A stretch of 64,000 nt of DNA from Pachyseris speciosa (Eukaryota; Cnidaria; Anthozoa; Scleractinia; Pachyseridae), in the NCBI GenBank assembly GCA_016490735.1, contig JAEMWC010000072.1, positions 1,587,501 through 1,651,500 of the forward strand, read 5' to 3'. The notes beneath the pieces are model-generated. The model was not told where the DNA came from. It searched no databases and worked only from the letters and a program-made list of their open reading frames with translations. The position numbers and the translations under genes were made by a program. Below, piece after piece: positions 21,901 to 32,984 of this stretch. Each line of letters opens with the position of its first letter. Positions within the stretch are counted from its first letter, which is position 1.

Positions 21901-22149
21901 TGTAGGAAGCGCTAGATATCAGAAAAGCTGTAGCTACTTAATGGTAATAAAACCCTATTCTTACTACAGTTCACAAAAATAAACTTAATACAGTGGAACC
22001 CCTCTCTAGGGACACCCACTTATAACGGACAGTTTTCTTTGTCCCGACATTGCACAATTAATAATTATAGCACAATTAATTGCACAATTAATATATTATA
22101 GCTTTTCAACTTAGATCTAGCTTTGTAAAAAAGATCCCTAATCCTTCGA

Positions 22150-23487
22150 TTGGTAAACTTGACCACAATGGCAGGATGCCTAATTGGTAAAGACCCTGAT
22201 TCTCCATCGTTCGAAGAAGGAATCCTATGGCTGGCTGCAATACCATCATCAGCTCTCCAAGAGCCGCTGGAGGACCTAAGGCGTTTATTACACCACTTAA
22301 TTTCCTTTTTGTTTGATATGATTAGAAGCCGTGAAAATGCAGAATTTTACGTTGAGCTTGATGTGTCATATCGTGCACCACTTAGTCACGAACAAACAGG
22401 AAGAGGTCGTAAACGCTATAAAATAACCAAACATCAACTTCAGCATTCGCGATCACTTTATTTTTCCTGGGAGAAAATTGCTCAAATTCTCCAGGTTAGC
22501 GTTTCAACCCTTCAACGGCGAGACATAACAGACGAGGAACTGGACGACATTTACAGCAGCATAACTGGCAATTCAAGTTTGGAACCTATTACCCTAACTT
22601 CGGAAGGAGGCGATTCATTGGTGCTCTGAGGAGTAGAGGCCTCAACGTCCAAAGGTGGCGAATTAGTGAGTGTTTACGGCGTGTTGATCCAGTTGGAACT
22701 GCCCTGCGATGGAGAATGACTATCCAGCGTAGAAAGTACTATGTACCAACCCCCAATAGTCTATGGCATATAGATGCGGGTCATAAATTAATAAGGTACA
22801 AGCTAATAACACATGTCTGTATTGACGGGAAGACAAGGCTTATCTTGTATGTTGCTTGTTGTAGTGATAACAAAGCGCAGACAGTCCTTTCTTTGTTTCA
22901 AAATGCGGTACAGGAGTGGGGGTTACCCTCTCGAGTGCGTTGTGACTATGGTATGGAGAATTACCATGTTGCTTCTTATATGATAGAACAACGAGCACTA
23001 GGTAGAGGCAGCATCATTACTGACTCATCAGTCCACAACTCAAGAGTTAAAAAGAACGCACCGTGATGTTTATTCTGAGGATGAAGGTATTCTTGATGTC
23101 TTAAACGATGTGCACATTTTTAGTCTACACCACATCTACATTCCTGGAATTGAAAATTCTTTGCAGGAACTTGTCAGCCAAATGAATCATCGTCCAGTAT
23201 CAACTGAAAGAAGTCAGTCGCCCTTACAAATGTGGGAGAAGGGTATGCTGGAGAACTTTCATTCTGGGCACACTGCATTGCCACTGAGTGAATTGGAAAT
23301 TGAGAGGTTTGGTGTTGATCCAGATGGTTTGCTTGCAGTGGAAGACACCGATTATCAAGTCGACATTTCTCCACCATCTGTCAGCCTTTCAGAGGCACAG
23401 GTCACACAGCTTCCACTTCCTTTGGTTAATGATGGAAGCAATGGAAAAGATCTTTATTTACAATATATTGAGTTCCTTGAAGTCTGA
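22150..23487 (+). pseudogene. Integrase-core (DDE) transposon gene, frameshifted
   Basis: Three pieces in three frames make one protein. The N-terminal part is 22150 to about 22590 (LEDLRRLLHHLISFL, HEQTGRGRKRYKI, SVSTLQRRDITDEELD). The middle is about 22590-23060 (GALRSRGLNVQRWR, RVDPVGTALRWR, SLWHIDAGHKLIRY, GLPSRVRCDYGMEN). The C-terminal part is about 23047-23487 (RTHRDVYSEDE, HHIYIPGIENSLQELVSQMN). The WHIDGxHKL and PSRVRxDxGxEN motifs mark the integrase catalytic core found in many aquatic animal genomes. The first two acidic catalytic residues are present. The third lies where the frame breaks (VHNSRVKKN), so it is lost. It ends at TGA 23485-23487. No terminal repeats were identified. 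Confidence 0.8.
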
Positions 23488-23539
23488 AGATATTAGTGAA
23501 ACTATAGATCTTAGCACATGGTTTATTTTTATTTAAATA

Positions 23540-24440
23540 CCAACGTTGAAATTCAGGTTACATGAAATAACCTGTAAGAAAATATCAAAATGATGCTAAG
23601 ATAACTGTAGGTGTCTTAGCACAAAGTTTATTTATGCTCCAATTTTTCCCCAAATAGCAGAACTTAATCAGAATGAAATACGTGATGTGCTCTGTTCGCA
23701 ATGATGATGGAGAAAAAATGGCTGTGTGAAATTCAACACAGCCGGTTTATTAAAATCTAAATACCCAATACAAATATAATCACAAAAATTACATTTAAAT
23801 ATGTATTGCCTGCGAAGGTGAGGGCAATTAACCACTAGAAAAAAAGAACACACCATACAACAAAAGAGAGGCAGGAGTGGGGAGGAGGAGGGCCGATGAA
23901 AAATTTTTGTGTGTCAACGTAACCAAGAATGCGACATCCATTATACGACAATACAAAATTACGACATGAGTTGCAGACGCCATCTTGATTCAAAATTCAA
24001 ATCAGTACCCTCCATTCCTAGTTCCCAACCTCTCTCTACGTTTCAAAGAAACTATTAAATGATAATGGTTAAATTGTCGCATAAAATGTTATTTGAAAGC
24101 AAATAATGTATTTCTATTAAAATACCAACATTGAAACTCATGCTACATGACTGAAGATACCTCTAACTAAAGAAAAATGTCAAAATGGTACATTCAGCCT
24201 CAAAACATGGTATTAGAGAGTCAAAAGCCTTAGCTAAACTGAAACCTGCACTTTTTGGTATTGACAGTAGTTTAACCAATTATTTTTTGCCAAAGTATGA
24301 CTGTGAAAATGCCATATCATACAAAGAGAATAATTTCTCGGTGAGAGGCAAAGGAAACTGATCAGTTGGCCTTGGCAGCTCAAGCGTACTAGTACACGTA
24401 TGAGCCATAGGTACGAACCCACCCCACCCCCCCACCCCCC
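23540..24440. other. Intergenic, AT-rich, with a poly-C tract
   Basis: No frame or element end is supported. Two related blocks (AATACCAACGTTGAAATTCA at about 23536 and AATACCAACATTGAAACTCA at about 24121) hint at a diverged duplication. A run rich in CCCCACCCCCCC lies at 24420-24443. Confidence 0.45.
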
Positions 24441-24448
24441 CCTGTCAC

Positions 24449-24860
24449 CTGGATCGCTGACAGAAGGGAGTTCTTCTAGCAGTCGTAAATATCAGTTCCC
24501 GGAGGGAGCTCAACAAACTGCCCCCTGTATTCTTTACGATTTCAAACAACATTTCCTCCATTTCACCAGTCAGTAGGATCGACAACTCTCGTAATTCTTC
24601 TAAAGCATTGCTTCCCTGATTACTTGGCCTTCTGTAGAAACTGCCGAATACGTCGAAGACCGTTCCAACGAGACAAAATTAGTAACAGTTCCACTTGATG
24701 GGGAAAGAACTGCCGTATCATTACCAGATCTAGCTGGGGCTCTTTCTACAATCAACGATGCCAGTTGATTTATCCTCTGAATCGCGTTTTCCGCAATTGC
24801 TCGCACCGAATCGACTGGCCGATTCCGCTGGGCCGCCATCTTGATTACCACATGGCAGGA
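24449..24860 (-). pseudogene. Unrecognised small protein, frame-broken
   Basis: A good ATG context (CAAGATGGCGGCC, ATG at 24843-24841 on the minus strand) opens MAAQRNRPVDSVRAIAENAI and continues to VIREAML, then a stop at about 24600. In the next frame LEELRELSILLTGEMEEMLF continues to CQRSR and a stop near 24450. One shift joins the two. Helical and Leu-rich. It is not recognised; it may be the first exon of a gene related to the neighbouring integrase element. Confidence 0.4.
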
Positions 24861-25170
24861 ACACCCGCGCAAAGGCTTCTGGCTGAAAAAAGAGAACAAT
24901 AATTCCGCACAACCATAAAATTATTTCCACTATCCATGAAAAATAATTCAGTGTTGGAGTAAACTGGAAAAAAAGCAAATAACTCTAAAAGCAGAGTGAC
25001 TGGTTAAGAGGGAGAAATAAATTCGACGCTAAATAATAATTACCGATTAGAAAAAAATTAATATTCATTTAACAAAAATTAATTCCAACACACGCAAAAA
25101 CTAATTCGTAGAGGTTTTGTTTAAAAGAATAAAAGAAATAAATACTTCTAGATATAAAAAAATATTAATA

Positions 25171-25441
25171 CTTAACATATGAAAAATAAATTCCTACAAG
25201 TAAAAAATAAATTTTGAATTTTGACTAGAACGTGCCTTCATACGAATGCCCTTGTGCGCTTCGAAATGCACAATGTAGCCCTAGCATTGCTCTTCGGTGC
25301 TCTTCGGTGTTCTTAACATATGAAAAATAAATTCCTCTACAAGTAAAAATAGATTTTGAATTTTGACTAGAACGTGCCTTCATACGAATGCCCTTGTGCG
25401 CTTCGAAATGCACAATGTAGCCCTAGCATTGCTCTTCGGTG
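25171..25441. repeat. 141-bp tandem duplication at the end of the polymerase remnant
   Basis: CTTAACATATGAAAAATAAA begins at 25171 and again at 25312. The unit includes the last readable bit of the polymerase frame plus AT-rich flank. The copies differ by a few bases. Confidence 0.8.
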
Positions 25442-27030
25442 TCGCAACCCGATGGCCATCCACTGGCTTCGACCTTCATCTTGAGCCAGGTGTCGACGTA
25501 CTTTTGGAAGAGGCCCACCTTGGAGTTGCGGAAGTGCCAGACGTCGTGGATGCACTGGACCGCGTACCCCTTGGCCACGGCCTTGTCAATTTCGGGGGTG
25601 CACCAGCACCGGGTGAGACGGTATCTGTCGTCGGGGTGGTCACACTGGTAGACCTTTTCCATCAGGAGGTGGTCCACGTTGTCCTCAATGCATGTGCGGA
25701 AAATTGGGAAGGTGAGTTTACCCCCAGTGAGATGCCACAAGACTGGATGGAACAGCCGGAAAGGCGGCAACACATTGACTTTGGCCAACCCAAAGTACGA
25801 CAACAGATTGGTCCTGTCCGGGTCGTAGAGGAACTCGAGGTGACCGATGGTGTATTGGCACAGTTTGTTGTAGAGAATGGTGTAGTCATAATACTTGATC
25901 TCTTCCCCTGGATTGACGGCCTTGAACAGGCAGGTGGCATTCATGCGTCCCCCGTAAGAGACGTCGCGCAGTTCCAGAGGACTTACAGATCCAGAGTGTC
26001 CATAAAGGCGCAGACGTCCTTGTCGCGGTCTTCATTGCCGTCCATTCGCACTCCCACATGTGCACCACAGCGTATCCCAAGTAGTGCAGTTTGGCCACCT
26101 TGTGTACCGTGAAATCGTAGACCTCGGGCATCCCATGTCCCAGCAGGAGTCGGTGCAATTTGGTGTGTTGGGAACGGCACCGAAAGCAGCCATGCCAGAA
26201 GCAACCGTGGAACTTGTAGATGGTGATGATGTCAGTGTCGTAACCGTCTATGGTGTAAATGGTGCCCAGGATGGATTTCTCGCCGTTATTGCGGATGTGC
26301 TGGAGGCGTTAGCGATGTAACGGTTGGTGTTGGTGCATGGCGTCTGGGTAGTTCAGGGCCATGGTGTCCTGTTCCTCACACCCCTCTTCCGACAAGCTGG
26401 CCCATTCAGCCTGATACAGCCAGTGGTCCAATCACAGCAACCATTTCATGGCTGCCTGGGAGTGGATAGTGGTGCGGCACCATCCATGCAGGGGTTCGGA
26501 GGCAATGGTGTTCGGTTCCATGTGTTCATGGTCAAGTCGCGATTGCAAGCGGACACGATTGCCAAGCAGGTTCAGAGATCGACTGGCCAAGGTGGTCAGA
26601 TGGTTTGGACACCCTTGCTGCAGATACTTTCTGCAATGGTTGGCGCTGTTTCTGCACACGTGCCGTCTTTCGTTGTTGTGCGGCCGCTAACACCTTCTGC
26701 AGAAATAGGCCTGACTGAAGAACCCCGGCAAGGATGTGAGGGGGTCGTAGTGGTCGTCTTTGACTAAGAAGCCCATCAGAGTCTCGCCGGCCCCATACAC
26801 GATGGTGGCGTATGCGCGATTGGCATCCACAACCACTAGGGGGTAGTCAGAGTGAAGGATGCGCCACAAAGTTCTTTGGGCCCGCACGGGCCTTGAGGTA
26901 CCCCCACCTCCATGTGCAATTTCAAGACTTCCTCGTTCTGCCTCATGGAGTGGCCGTTGCTTGTAGGGTCGGTGGCCTGGCACGAGTTGTCGTCTGACCC
27001 AGCTACTGCTGGGACTGGCCTTCCCACATT
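25225..27030 (-). pseudogene. Polinton/Maverick protein-primed type B DNA polymerase, broken
   Basis: Read on the minus strand from 27030, the pieces are a Cys-containing segment (DPLTSLPGFFSQAYFCRRC), a piece with NTIASEPLHGW, a piece with MPEVYDF and AVVHMWECEW, and the longest (25423-25944) with YYDYTILYNKL, YPDRTNLLSYFGLAK-like text, FPIFRTCIEDN and VDTWLKMKVEASGWPSGCDT. This is the exonuclease-to-palm order of the Polinton polymerase. Several frame changes occur. The frame ends at HFEAHKGIRM, before the later palm motifs, and that tail is duplicated by the 141-bp repeat. It cannot make an active enzyme. Polintons are large self-synthesising elements related to adintoviruses. Confidence 0.82.
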
Positions 27031-27118
27031 AGAAAAAACCTACCGCCTTTTGTTTTTGTCCTAGTCCTTAAGGGGTCGGAGTGCCTGGTGGTTCCCCATA
27101 GGAGACACGAAAGTGTAC

Positions 27119-27757
27119 TTATTCAAAAAGAGCTGCCATTTTTACTTCGGTTCCGTTGTTCCTTAGTTTCTGGCGGATGTCATCCTGTGTCTCAAAACGC
27201 CCTATTACCACGAGAATTTGGACATGAAGAACGGTCAGCGTCGATTGTTTGGCTAGCAAAAAAACAACTTGCGCCGTTTGTTTTGCTTGCAGATCATGGA
27301 ATGTTGTTTTTTTGCGGCCACCGGGAGCCTTTTGAACCCTGTACGAACAGAATTCCCCCGACAACAGCGACGGCGTACACCTGATGTGAACCCAACAACG
27401 TTTTAATTTTTTTTGACACTGTCTCGTAAAGAAAGAGCGACGCTGTGGCCTTTCAGCCGCGGGGAATTGTCATTTTTATTTCTTCCGCGATTTTTCCGGG
27501 TGTGTCCGTCTTCACCCTACGGGTTCGTAGATCGTCTGACGGTTTGACTCGAAATGAATGACAATCGACTTTTTCTCTTTTCCTCGGTTGCAGTCCATGT
27601 AGAGTACATCTGTCAGGCCGCCGAAAGCCGGCGCATCCTTTATCACCTTGTGTGCACGAACGGTTGGCGGGGTCACCAACGCCTGAACATCACCCGACAT
27701 TTCTTTCAATGATATGAACTCAACGTCTTTCTTTTTTCTTCTTCGTTTCCAGCCCAT
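27119..27757 (-). pseudogene. Unrecognised Polinton-associated frames
   Basis: Two short minus-strand frames, 27512-27757 (Lys/Arg-rich start, ending IVIHFESNRQTIYEPVG) and 27119-27364, lie between the polymerase and the PLA2-like remnant on the same strand. They probably belong to the element. No family is recognised. Confidence 0.35.
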
Positions 27758-27774
27758 GGAGAGGAGAGCACTTC

Positions 27775-28080
27775 TTACATCTGAGTCGAAGAGCTCGCTT
27801 GTATTACCACGTGTTGTACACGAATGGCTAGTGGGGCGACTAACGGATGGGGATTACAAATTACAAATTCAACGTGAGTTTTGATTGCATGATTTTCTTG
27901 GCGATCTTCGTCGATGGCTTTGATCATCTTACGATCGGCCGCGTGTTTGTCTTTCAGATGGCGCGCACGGGAGTAGACGATGTCGTGTTGTTTGGCGATC
28001 TTTTCCAAATGATTGATGCCCGGGTCGCCGCGCCTCAGTCGTTTCTCCAGAAATTTGATGCCCGCTTTCGCCTCGGACGC
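27775..28080 (-). pseudogene. Phospholipase A2-like domain remnant in Polinton
   Basis: On the minus strand the frame reads GIKFLEKRLRRGDPGINHLE then KIAKQHDIVYSRA and ADRKMIKAIDE. A D/Q-HD-I-Y-S signature before a helical ADR/K run is like the viral-type PLA2 domain found in parvovirus coat proteins and in some Polinton genes. It then runs into noncoding sequence. The His-Asp pair is kept, but the calcium-loop Gly region is only partly visible. Domain call by motif only. Confidence 0.5.
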
Positions 28081-28756
28081 CTCGCACGAGTGTGCGTCGT
28101 CCAGTAGTCTTGGTCATCCAGGTGGCGTCGCATCCTCTTGCCTTCGGACCAAACTTCCCAGCCCGGTAGCGGTCTCAGACGTCTGACTTCCAAAAGGATC
28201 TCCTCTTCCCCTGCCAAGGAAACCCACCTTTTGAGCATGGCCTCGTACAAGGCCTTCTCCAAAGGACTCTCGGAAGACGTGCTGGGGCGACGGACCGCCA
28301 TCTTATTTATCAGGCCGTCCGTCAACTCGGCGGCGACAAAGTACACACCGGTGGGTTTTTCGACGGCAAAGCATCCTTGAACAGGCGTTTAGGTTTCAGA
28401 AGCACTTTCGATCTCGCTCCCGTGACGATCACTTGCAACGTGGTGGCGTTGGGAACGGTGCGACGCGGAGTGCCGCCGCAGTCCAACTTGCAGATCTTAC
28501 GCACCATTTGCTGCATCAACTTATCCACGTTATTGCTGACCAAATCTGTCTCCACGTCCTCGTAGCCCTCCACACAGCCGGCCCGCTCAAAAGCATGTAG
28601 TTTTTGCGTGGCCTTGCGCACTGGGTTGACGTTCAGGACAGTTTCGGCCGGGATCAGACGGTCGTCTTTCAACAGGCGCTCTTTCTTGGCCGCTAAGGTG
28701 GCCGCTTTAATCAACAGGGCATTGTCCAAGAGTTTCCCTTTGTGTTTGTTCACCAA
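28035..28756 (-). pseudogene. Polinton hypothetical gene in two frames
   Basis: Two overlapping minus-strand frames, 28322-28756 and 28035-28346, read as one protein with a shift near 28340 (SKNPPVCTL passing to YFVAAELTDGLINKM). Lys/Leu-rich with LLKPKRLF and PLEKALYEAMLKRW. No family assigned. It sits directly upstream of the PLA2-like part and may belong to it. Confidence 0.45.
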
Positions 28757-29102
28757 CGCCGGCCTTTAGTGTTTGAGGGCGACGATCATTTCTTCCATGG
28801 CACCACTCGCAAGTGACCCTCGCACGCGCCGCACAACAAGATCTCCACCAATTCATTCTCCAACGGTCGATCCCAGCGGACCCGACATGCCTCGCACAAC
28901 AACTGTCGTCTGAGTTCCTGAGAAGTCCGTTCCAGACTCTAATACTGCAAGTCGCGATCTTGCAACAATTCCCACAAGTCCCTGGCTTCTAGGTTGTCCC
29001 CTTGCAACAGTTGCGCCAATTGACTCAACGCGCCAAACATCGACACATGGCTCAGAGACCCTGCCATAACCTGTCGCCTTGCTGTCGCAGCAGCCGTTCG
29101 CG

Positions 29103-29531
29103 TCATTTGTTCACGGAGTGTTTGCGCTTAGCCAATTCGCGCAAAAGCCTATGGACAAAAGCCCGTATGCGTCCACGTCCATTCTTCAGACGCGCCACAA
29201 CATCTGGTGTGACAGGCGCCTTACGTTTCAACGTGTGAAACACCAATACACTGACGGCGTTGATCTGATCGGCGTTAGCGTATCGCAACAGCTTGTGACA
29301 GTGTTGACCCCGCGCATCGCAAAACAGACTCTCCAGAAGCGACCACTGACGTTGAATGATCGACGTCCTCTGTGACAACGGTATGCGTCCACGTTGTCCT
29401 TTATGCCCTTGAAGGGCTTTTGCCCAAAAACGTTCCCAAGGAGGCGAACATCGGACTGGGTCCAGGGAAGAACATGGTGGCACCTTCTGCGATTTTATCG
29501 ACGAGTCCGTGTTTGTCACGAAAGACGGCAC
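29103..29531 (-). pseudogene. Small Polinton-associated basic protein
   Basis: The region QWSLLESLFCDARGQHCHKL, then LLRYANADQINAVSVLVFHT and PVTPDVVARLKNGRGRIRAF, resembles a short protein repeatedly found in cnidarian Polinton-type elements: a helix, an 'INA.SE' stretch, then a basic KLK/RR tail. The resemblance is from memory of the pattern, not from a search. It shares the strand with the polymerase. Confidence 0.5.
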
Positions 29532-30541
29532 CCCTCGTTGTCATTGCTTGCATCTCTTTTCCTGTTCCTCGCCTCCGTAGCGAAGCTTTTTATGCACCGC
29601 TTCTTTAGACGACGGTCCGCCAAGCGTCCGTCCAGTTTGGCTATCTCGATTTCCATGACATAGAAGGACTGTTGCCACAGTGGCAGGTACTGCACGTGTC
29701 GGGGTTCGAAGTGCACGACGCCCGAACCTGTGGATTCGAACTTCACCTCTCGCAACTGGCTGGTCACCCGTTCGCCCACCACCGAGCTCTGTTCCGCGTT
29801 GCAGTACACGCACACAGTACGCGCACAACATCCGCCACGGTGCCACGAACGCCGCCTCGAACCAGCCCCAATTCATATCCAAGAACTCTCACGATTGTTG
29901 TTGCATGAGCCCCATTATTGGAGGATCAGTGCGCGCGAACCTAAAACTGGCGATCTCTTTGTCGATGTCGCTCATGGTCTTGTTATGGGGCGGTGACTCG
30001 TAATGCACCTTGCGCAGGCGCGGGCCCAACCCGTCGTACTGTGGAGTCGACGCACCCATCAGTTTCATAAATTGGGAGTTGAAGTACTTCGCGATTGCAC
30101 CGCCTGCTGGCGATCATCAACGACGCGTTGTCGGTCCGTCGTACTCTGACGAGATCGAACCACTCGCTGGTATCGTGCTTTCTCAACCACTCCGCGTTCT
30201 TTTTCTCGATTTGGGCGGTGCCCATCGCCCATGCCTCTGTTATATCGACGCACCCCGCCGGATGCCGCATATGACGTGGGAAATTGTCGTTCGGCCGGCA
30301 GCGTGCCACTCGGAAGCAGACTAAGGATGGCCTGATGGAAATGCGCCGTTTTCGTGCAACGAGATGCTGGCCAACCCCATCTGCCAGTCGTTGCCCGGAA
30401 AGAACAGCGTGTGCGGCAACTGCACCTTGAAACTGTTGTTGCGGTTGGCGGCGTCGTACTGCACGATGTTTCGACGCCGTCGTTTCCTTTGAATGTTTCT
30501 CCGTATAAAGAAACCGTTGCTATGACCGTTTCTTTGGCCAA
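29516..30541 (-). pseudogene. Polinton-like hypothetical frames at the upstream end
   Basis: Overlapping minus-strand frames (29516-29815, 29541-29882, 29983-30309, 30065-30541) include HFEPRHVQYLPLWQQSFYVM followed by EIEIAKLDGRLA. The pieces form a frame-shifted series on the same strand and with the same GC-richer base composition as the rest of the element. The composition changes sharply near 30545, which probably marks the element boundary. Structural proteins are possible but unproven. Confidence 0.4.
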
Positions 30542-30673
30542 AAATTTCGCGTCAGAAATTCGTTTAAAAACAGAGCTGGAACTTACAAAGCAATGGCTAA
30601 GGATACCAAAATCAGTGAAATTTGAAATGACTAATTTCTAACCAAAATTCGAAATTTGGAATGGAAGACCACC

Positions 30674-31235
30674 TTAAAGTGCACATGAATCGAAATTTCA
30701 AAGTCAGTTTTTTTCTCCAATATAAAAATTGGTGTTTTAAGGAACATTTTGAGGGCAAGATAGTTTACTAAAAGTAGTCGGAACTTATTTTAAAATGCGG
30801 TGAAACCTGGGCCTTTCTCACTAAAATTCTAGACAAAGACCTGGGGTCTGGTGAATAGTCATGACGTCCTTTGTGTGCACTCAGTCGAGTAAGTCACTCT
30901 GTTTTTGTGAGTTCCGTGGAATAAAAATGTCGGAGAACTACCAAGATTCACTACCGGGCCTGCCAGCTGAGCAAAGCTTTCCAGGTTTAAGCGTTTTCGC
31001 CTTCTCAGATATGTTTCAGGCTTCCACATTACACACGAATGACGTCACAGAGACCTTTTGGCCGCGCGGAAAATGTGTTAAATTTCAGTCCATGGCTGGA
31101 ATTTTGGAATCCCAACAAAAGGTCAATCCTTGTCACAAAAAGGAGGGAAACGACTAAAAATGAAATATTGGGATTATAAGCTATCTAAAAAAGTCAAAAG
31201 ATTGGAAGGTAATTTTCGATTCATGTGCACTTTAA
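30674..31235. mobile_element. TTAA-flanked MITE, 554 bp
   Basis: TTAA at 30674-30677 and 31232-31235 bound inverted ends AGTGCACATGAATCGAAA and TTTCGATTCATGTGCACT (the right end includes one extra T). A plus-strand frame at 30861-31157 is open but not recognised. PiggyBac-type by TTAA only. Confidence 0.7.
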
Positions 31236-31247
31236 CTATTTTAAACA

Positions 31248-31680
31248 TTAACATCGCCTTAAGCTTTTGAGCCTATTTAGGAGGAGACTAGTACTAGTGT
31301 CGTAACTGGACCTGGTAATGACCCTGGCAGCCCTATTTTGGAGTGTTTGAAGTTTGTCGCTCAAGGTAACGCTGGGTTCATCCCAGACAGGGCTGCAATA
31401 GTAAAAACAAATCAACATTTGGTAGATTTGAAGAGCGGTACTTTCGGAGATCAATGGTCTTTTCTTTTTCCTTTAAGGGCGTCTACGGCTGAGGGTATCT
31501 TCTTACTAATTTCTTCTATATGTTTTGTCCATGAAAGGTGTTCGTCAATAAACAAGCCCAGCTATTTAGCTTCTTCTACTTTTCTTTTTATCGATTTCTT
31601 GTCGATCTCAATATCGATCTGATTATTCGATTGAGCATGTATTCGTTGATTTGACCCAATTACCATGATTTCAGTTGTTT
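31248..31680 (-). pseudogene. LINE reverse-transcriptase C-terminal fragment
   Basis: On the minus strand GLFIDEHLSWTKHIEEISKK leads, after a frame break, to SESTALQIYQMLICFYYCSP then VWDEPSVTLSDKLQTLQNRA. These are the thumb and downstream motifs of CR1/Jockey-type LINEs. Truncated at both ends. Confidence 0.82.
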
Positions 31681-31703
31681 CAGGGTACTTGGGTCAATTT
31701 CTG

Positions 31704-32071
31704 CTGGGTATGTGCCGCTGGCCTCTCAGAACCCCTACCCCATTATAGTCTATTATGTTGTCAAATATAAACCCCATGTTAGTCACTTTTGGGAAAATGT
31801 AATTTTCGTGATCCCAACTTAGTCACTTCTGTTTATGTAACTACCTTGTAAAGCCTTTTAAGTAGGTCATCTTAAAATGAATTGACACATTTGTTAAGCT
31901 GAATGTAGAACACTTTAGTTTTCACCTACAGTACAAACATTCTGGTACATTCACCCCCAAAATCCCGAAAATGTGCGACCCAATTCTAGTAACTCTATTG
32001 AAAATGTAACCCCATTATAGTCAATCCATGCAGTCGTGAAAATGCGACCCCATCCAGCGGCACATCCCTAT
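31704..32071. mobile_element. TIR MITE, about 370 bp
   Basis: Ends TGGGTATGTGCCGCTGG (31705-31721) and CCAGCGGCACATCCCTA (32054-32070) are inverted repeats. The interior has several 'CCCATTATAGTC' and 'TTAGTCACTT' sub-repeats and no coding. hAT-type is a guess. Confidence 0.55.
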
Positions 32072-32347
32072 TAGCCTATTACTAGGAAGTGCCCCCCGGG
32101 TGGAAAGTATATCAAAATTTTAGGTTGAGATGAAAACTCGAAGTTCGTCGATGTGGGCTAGTAGACTATTTATGTTAAGAGAAGCCATCACCAAGCCTCG
32201 GCTGAAGGAGTTAATCTCGGTATTTAAGGTCGGACTTACCCTGAGCCGTGGCGTACACTTCTCGTCCTGCTGGACATGTACAGTAGGCTCCCAAACGGCA
32301 GTATCCTAATCGTTATTATGTAAGGTGTTCGTCATCGTGGTTTCAAA

Positions 32348-32545
32348 TGATAGCTGAGTTAATCTTCTGTCTCACGATTGAGTCACAAAGATGTGGATCG
32401 CGTGGACGAGCCACGGTGCTTCTTATACTCACACGCAGCCGGTCGACACCATCGCCTGATGAAGACCAACAGTATAGCGGTCGAAACGTCGCAATCCACA
32501 TCTTTGTGACTGAACCGTGAGACAAAAGATTAACTCAGCTATCAT
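32348..32545. repeat. 198-bp palindrome with 51-bp arms holding a hammerhead motif
   Basis: ATGATAGCTGAGTTAATCTT to AAAGATGTGGAT (32348-32398) is inverted at 32494-32545 with few mismatches. The interior carries a hammerhead core on the plus strand. It is likely derived from a Penelope-like terminal repeat. Confidence 0.75.
32440..32505 (+). ncRNA. Minimal hammerhead ribozyme motif (Penelope type)
   Basis: CTGATGA 32456-32462; an extra A; stem II GACC (32464-32467) with GGTC (32479-32482); GAAAC 32483-32487; GTC 32488-32490. GAAACGTC with almost no stem III is the small variant known from Penelope-like elements, thought to act as a dimer. Stem I pairs are few next to the core. Confidence 0.65.
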
Positions 32546-32559
32546 CCTAATCCTTATTT

Positions 32560-32965
32560 TTAAGAAAATCTAAGAAGTTACGAGCAAATCGAGATGTTCC
32601 TATTTTATTTAAGTGAAGACCACTACGATTAAGATGCTGTCCGGTAGTGATGTTGGAGTGGACAATCATCTTCCCTTTGGTTTGGGGGCTACTTGACATG
32701 CTAGTTGGTCATCGTTGGAACGGGCTGTCAAGCTTGATAAGACTACTTCAGTCTCTGTTGCTGCACTTTTGGCCCAGCTTATAAGGTCGATAATTTCCTC
32801 ACAACAGGCAGTTGGACTCTTATTATCCCGTAGGCTATTTGCGCATTCATGAACGATGATGTGATCGGGTTTTTTTCCTTATGATGGGCTTGATATGATC
32901 ACGCATATCTTTAGTGGTGCATCCAGGAAAGGTGGAAACTTTAACTTTGTTGAGAATGAATACAT
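32560..32965 (-). pseudogene. LINE ORF1 esterase-like fragment
   Basis: On the minus strand: KVKVSTFPGCTTKDMRDHIK then, after a one-base slip in a T run (about 32870-32876), PDHIIVHECANSL and CCEEIIDLI. This is the SGNH/GDSL-esterase pattern found in ORF1 of CR1/L2-type LINEs. Broken and truncated. Confidence 0.6.
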
Positions 32966-32984
32966 GAAAATCATATATTTGAAC

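Noticed and set aside
25363..26767. Long plus-strand frames of 249 and 147 codons
   Set aside because: The minus strand reads as the Polinton polymerase; the plus frames are shadows favoured by high GC content.
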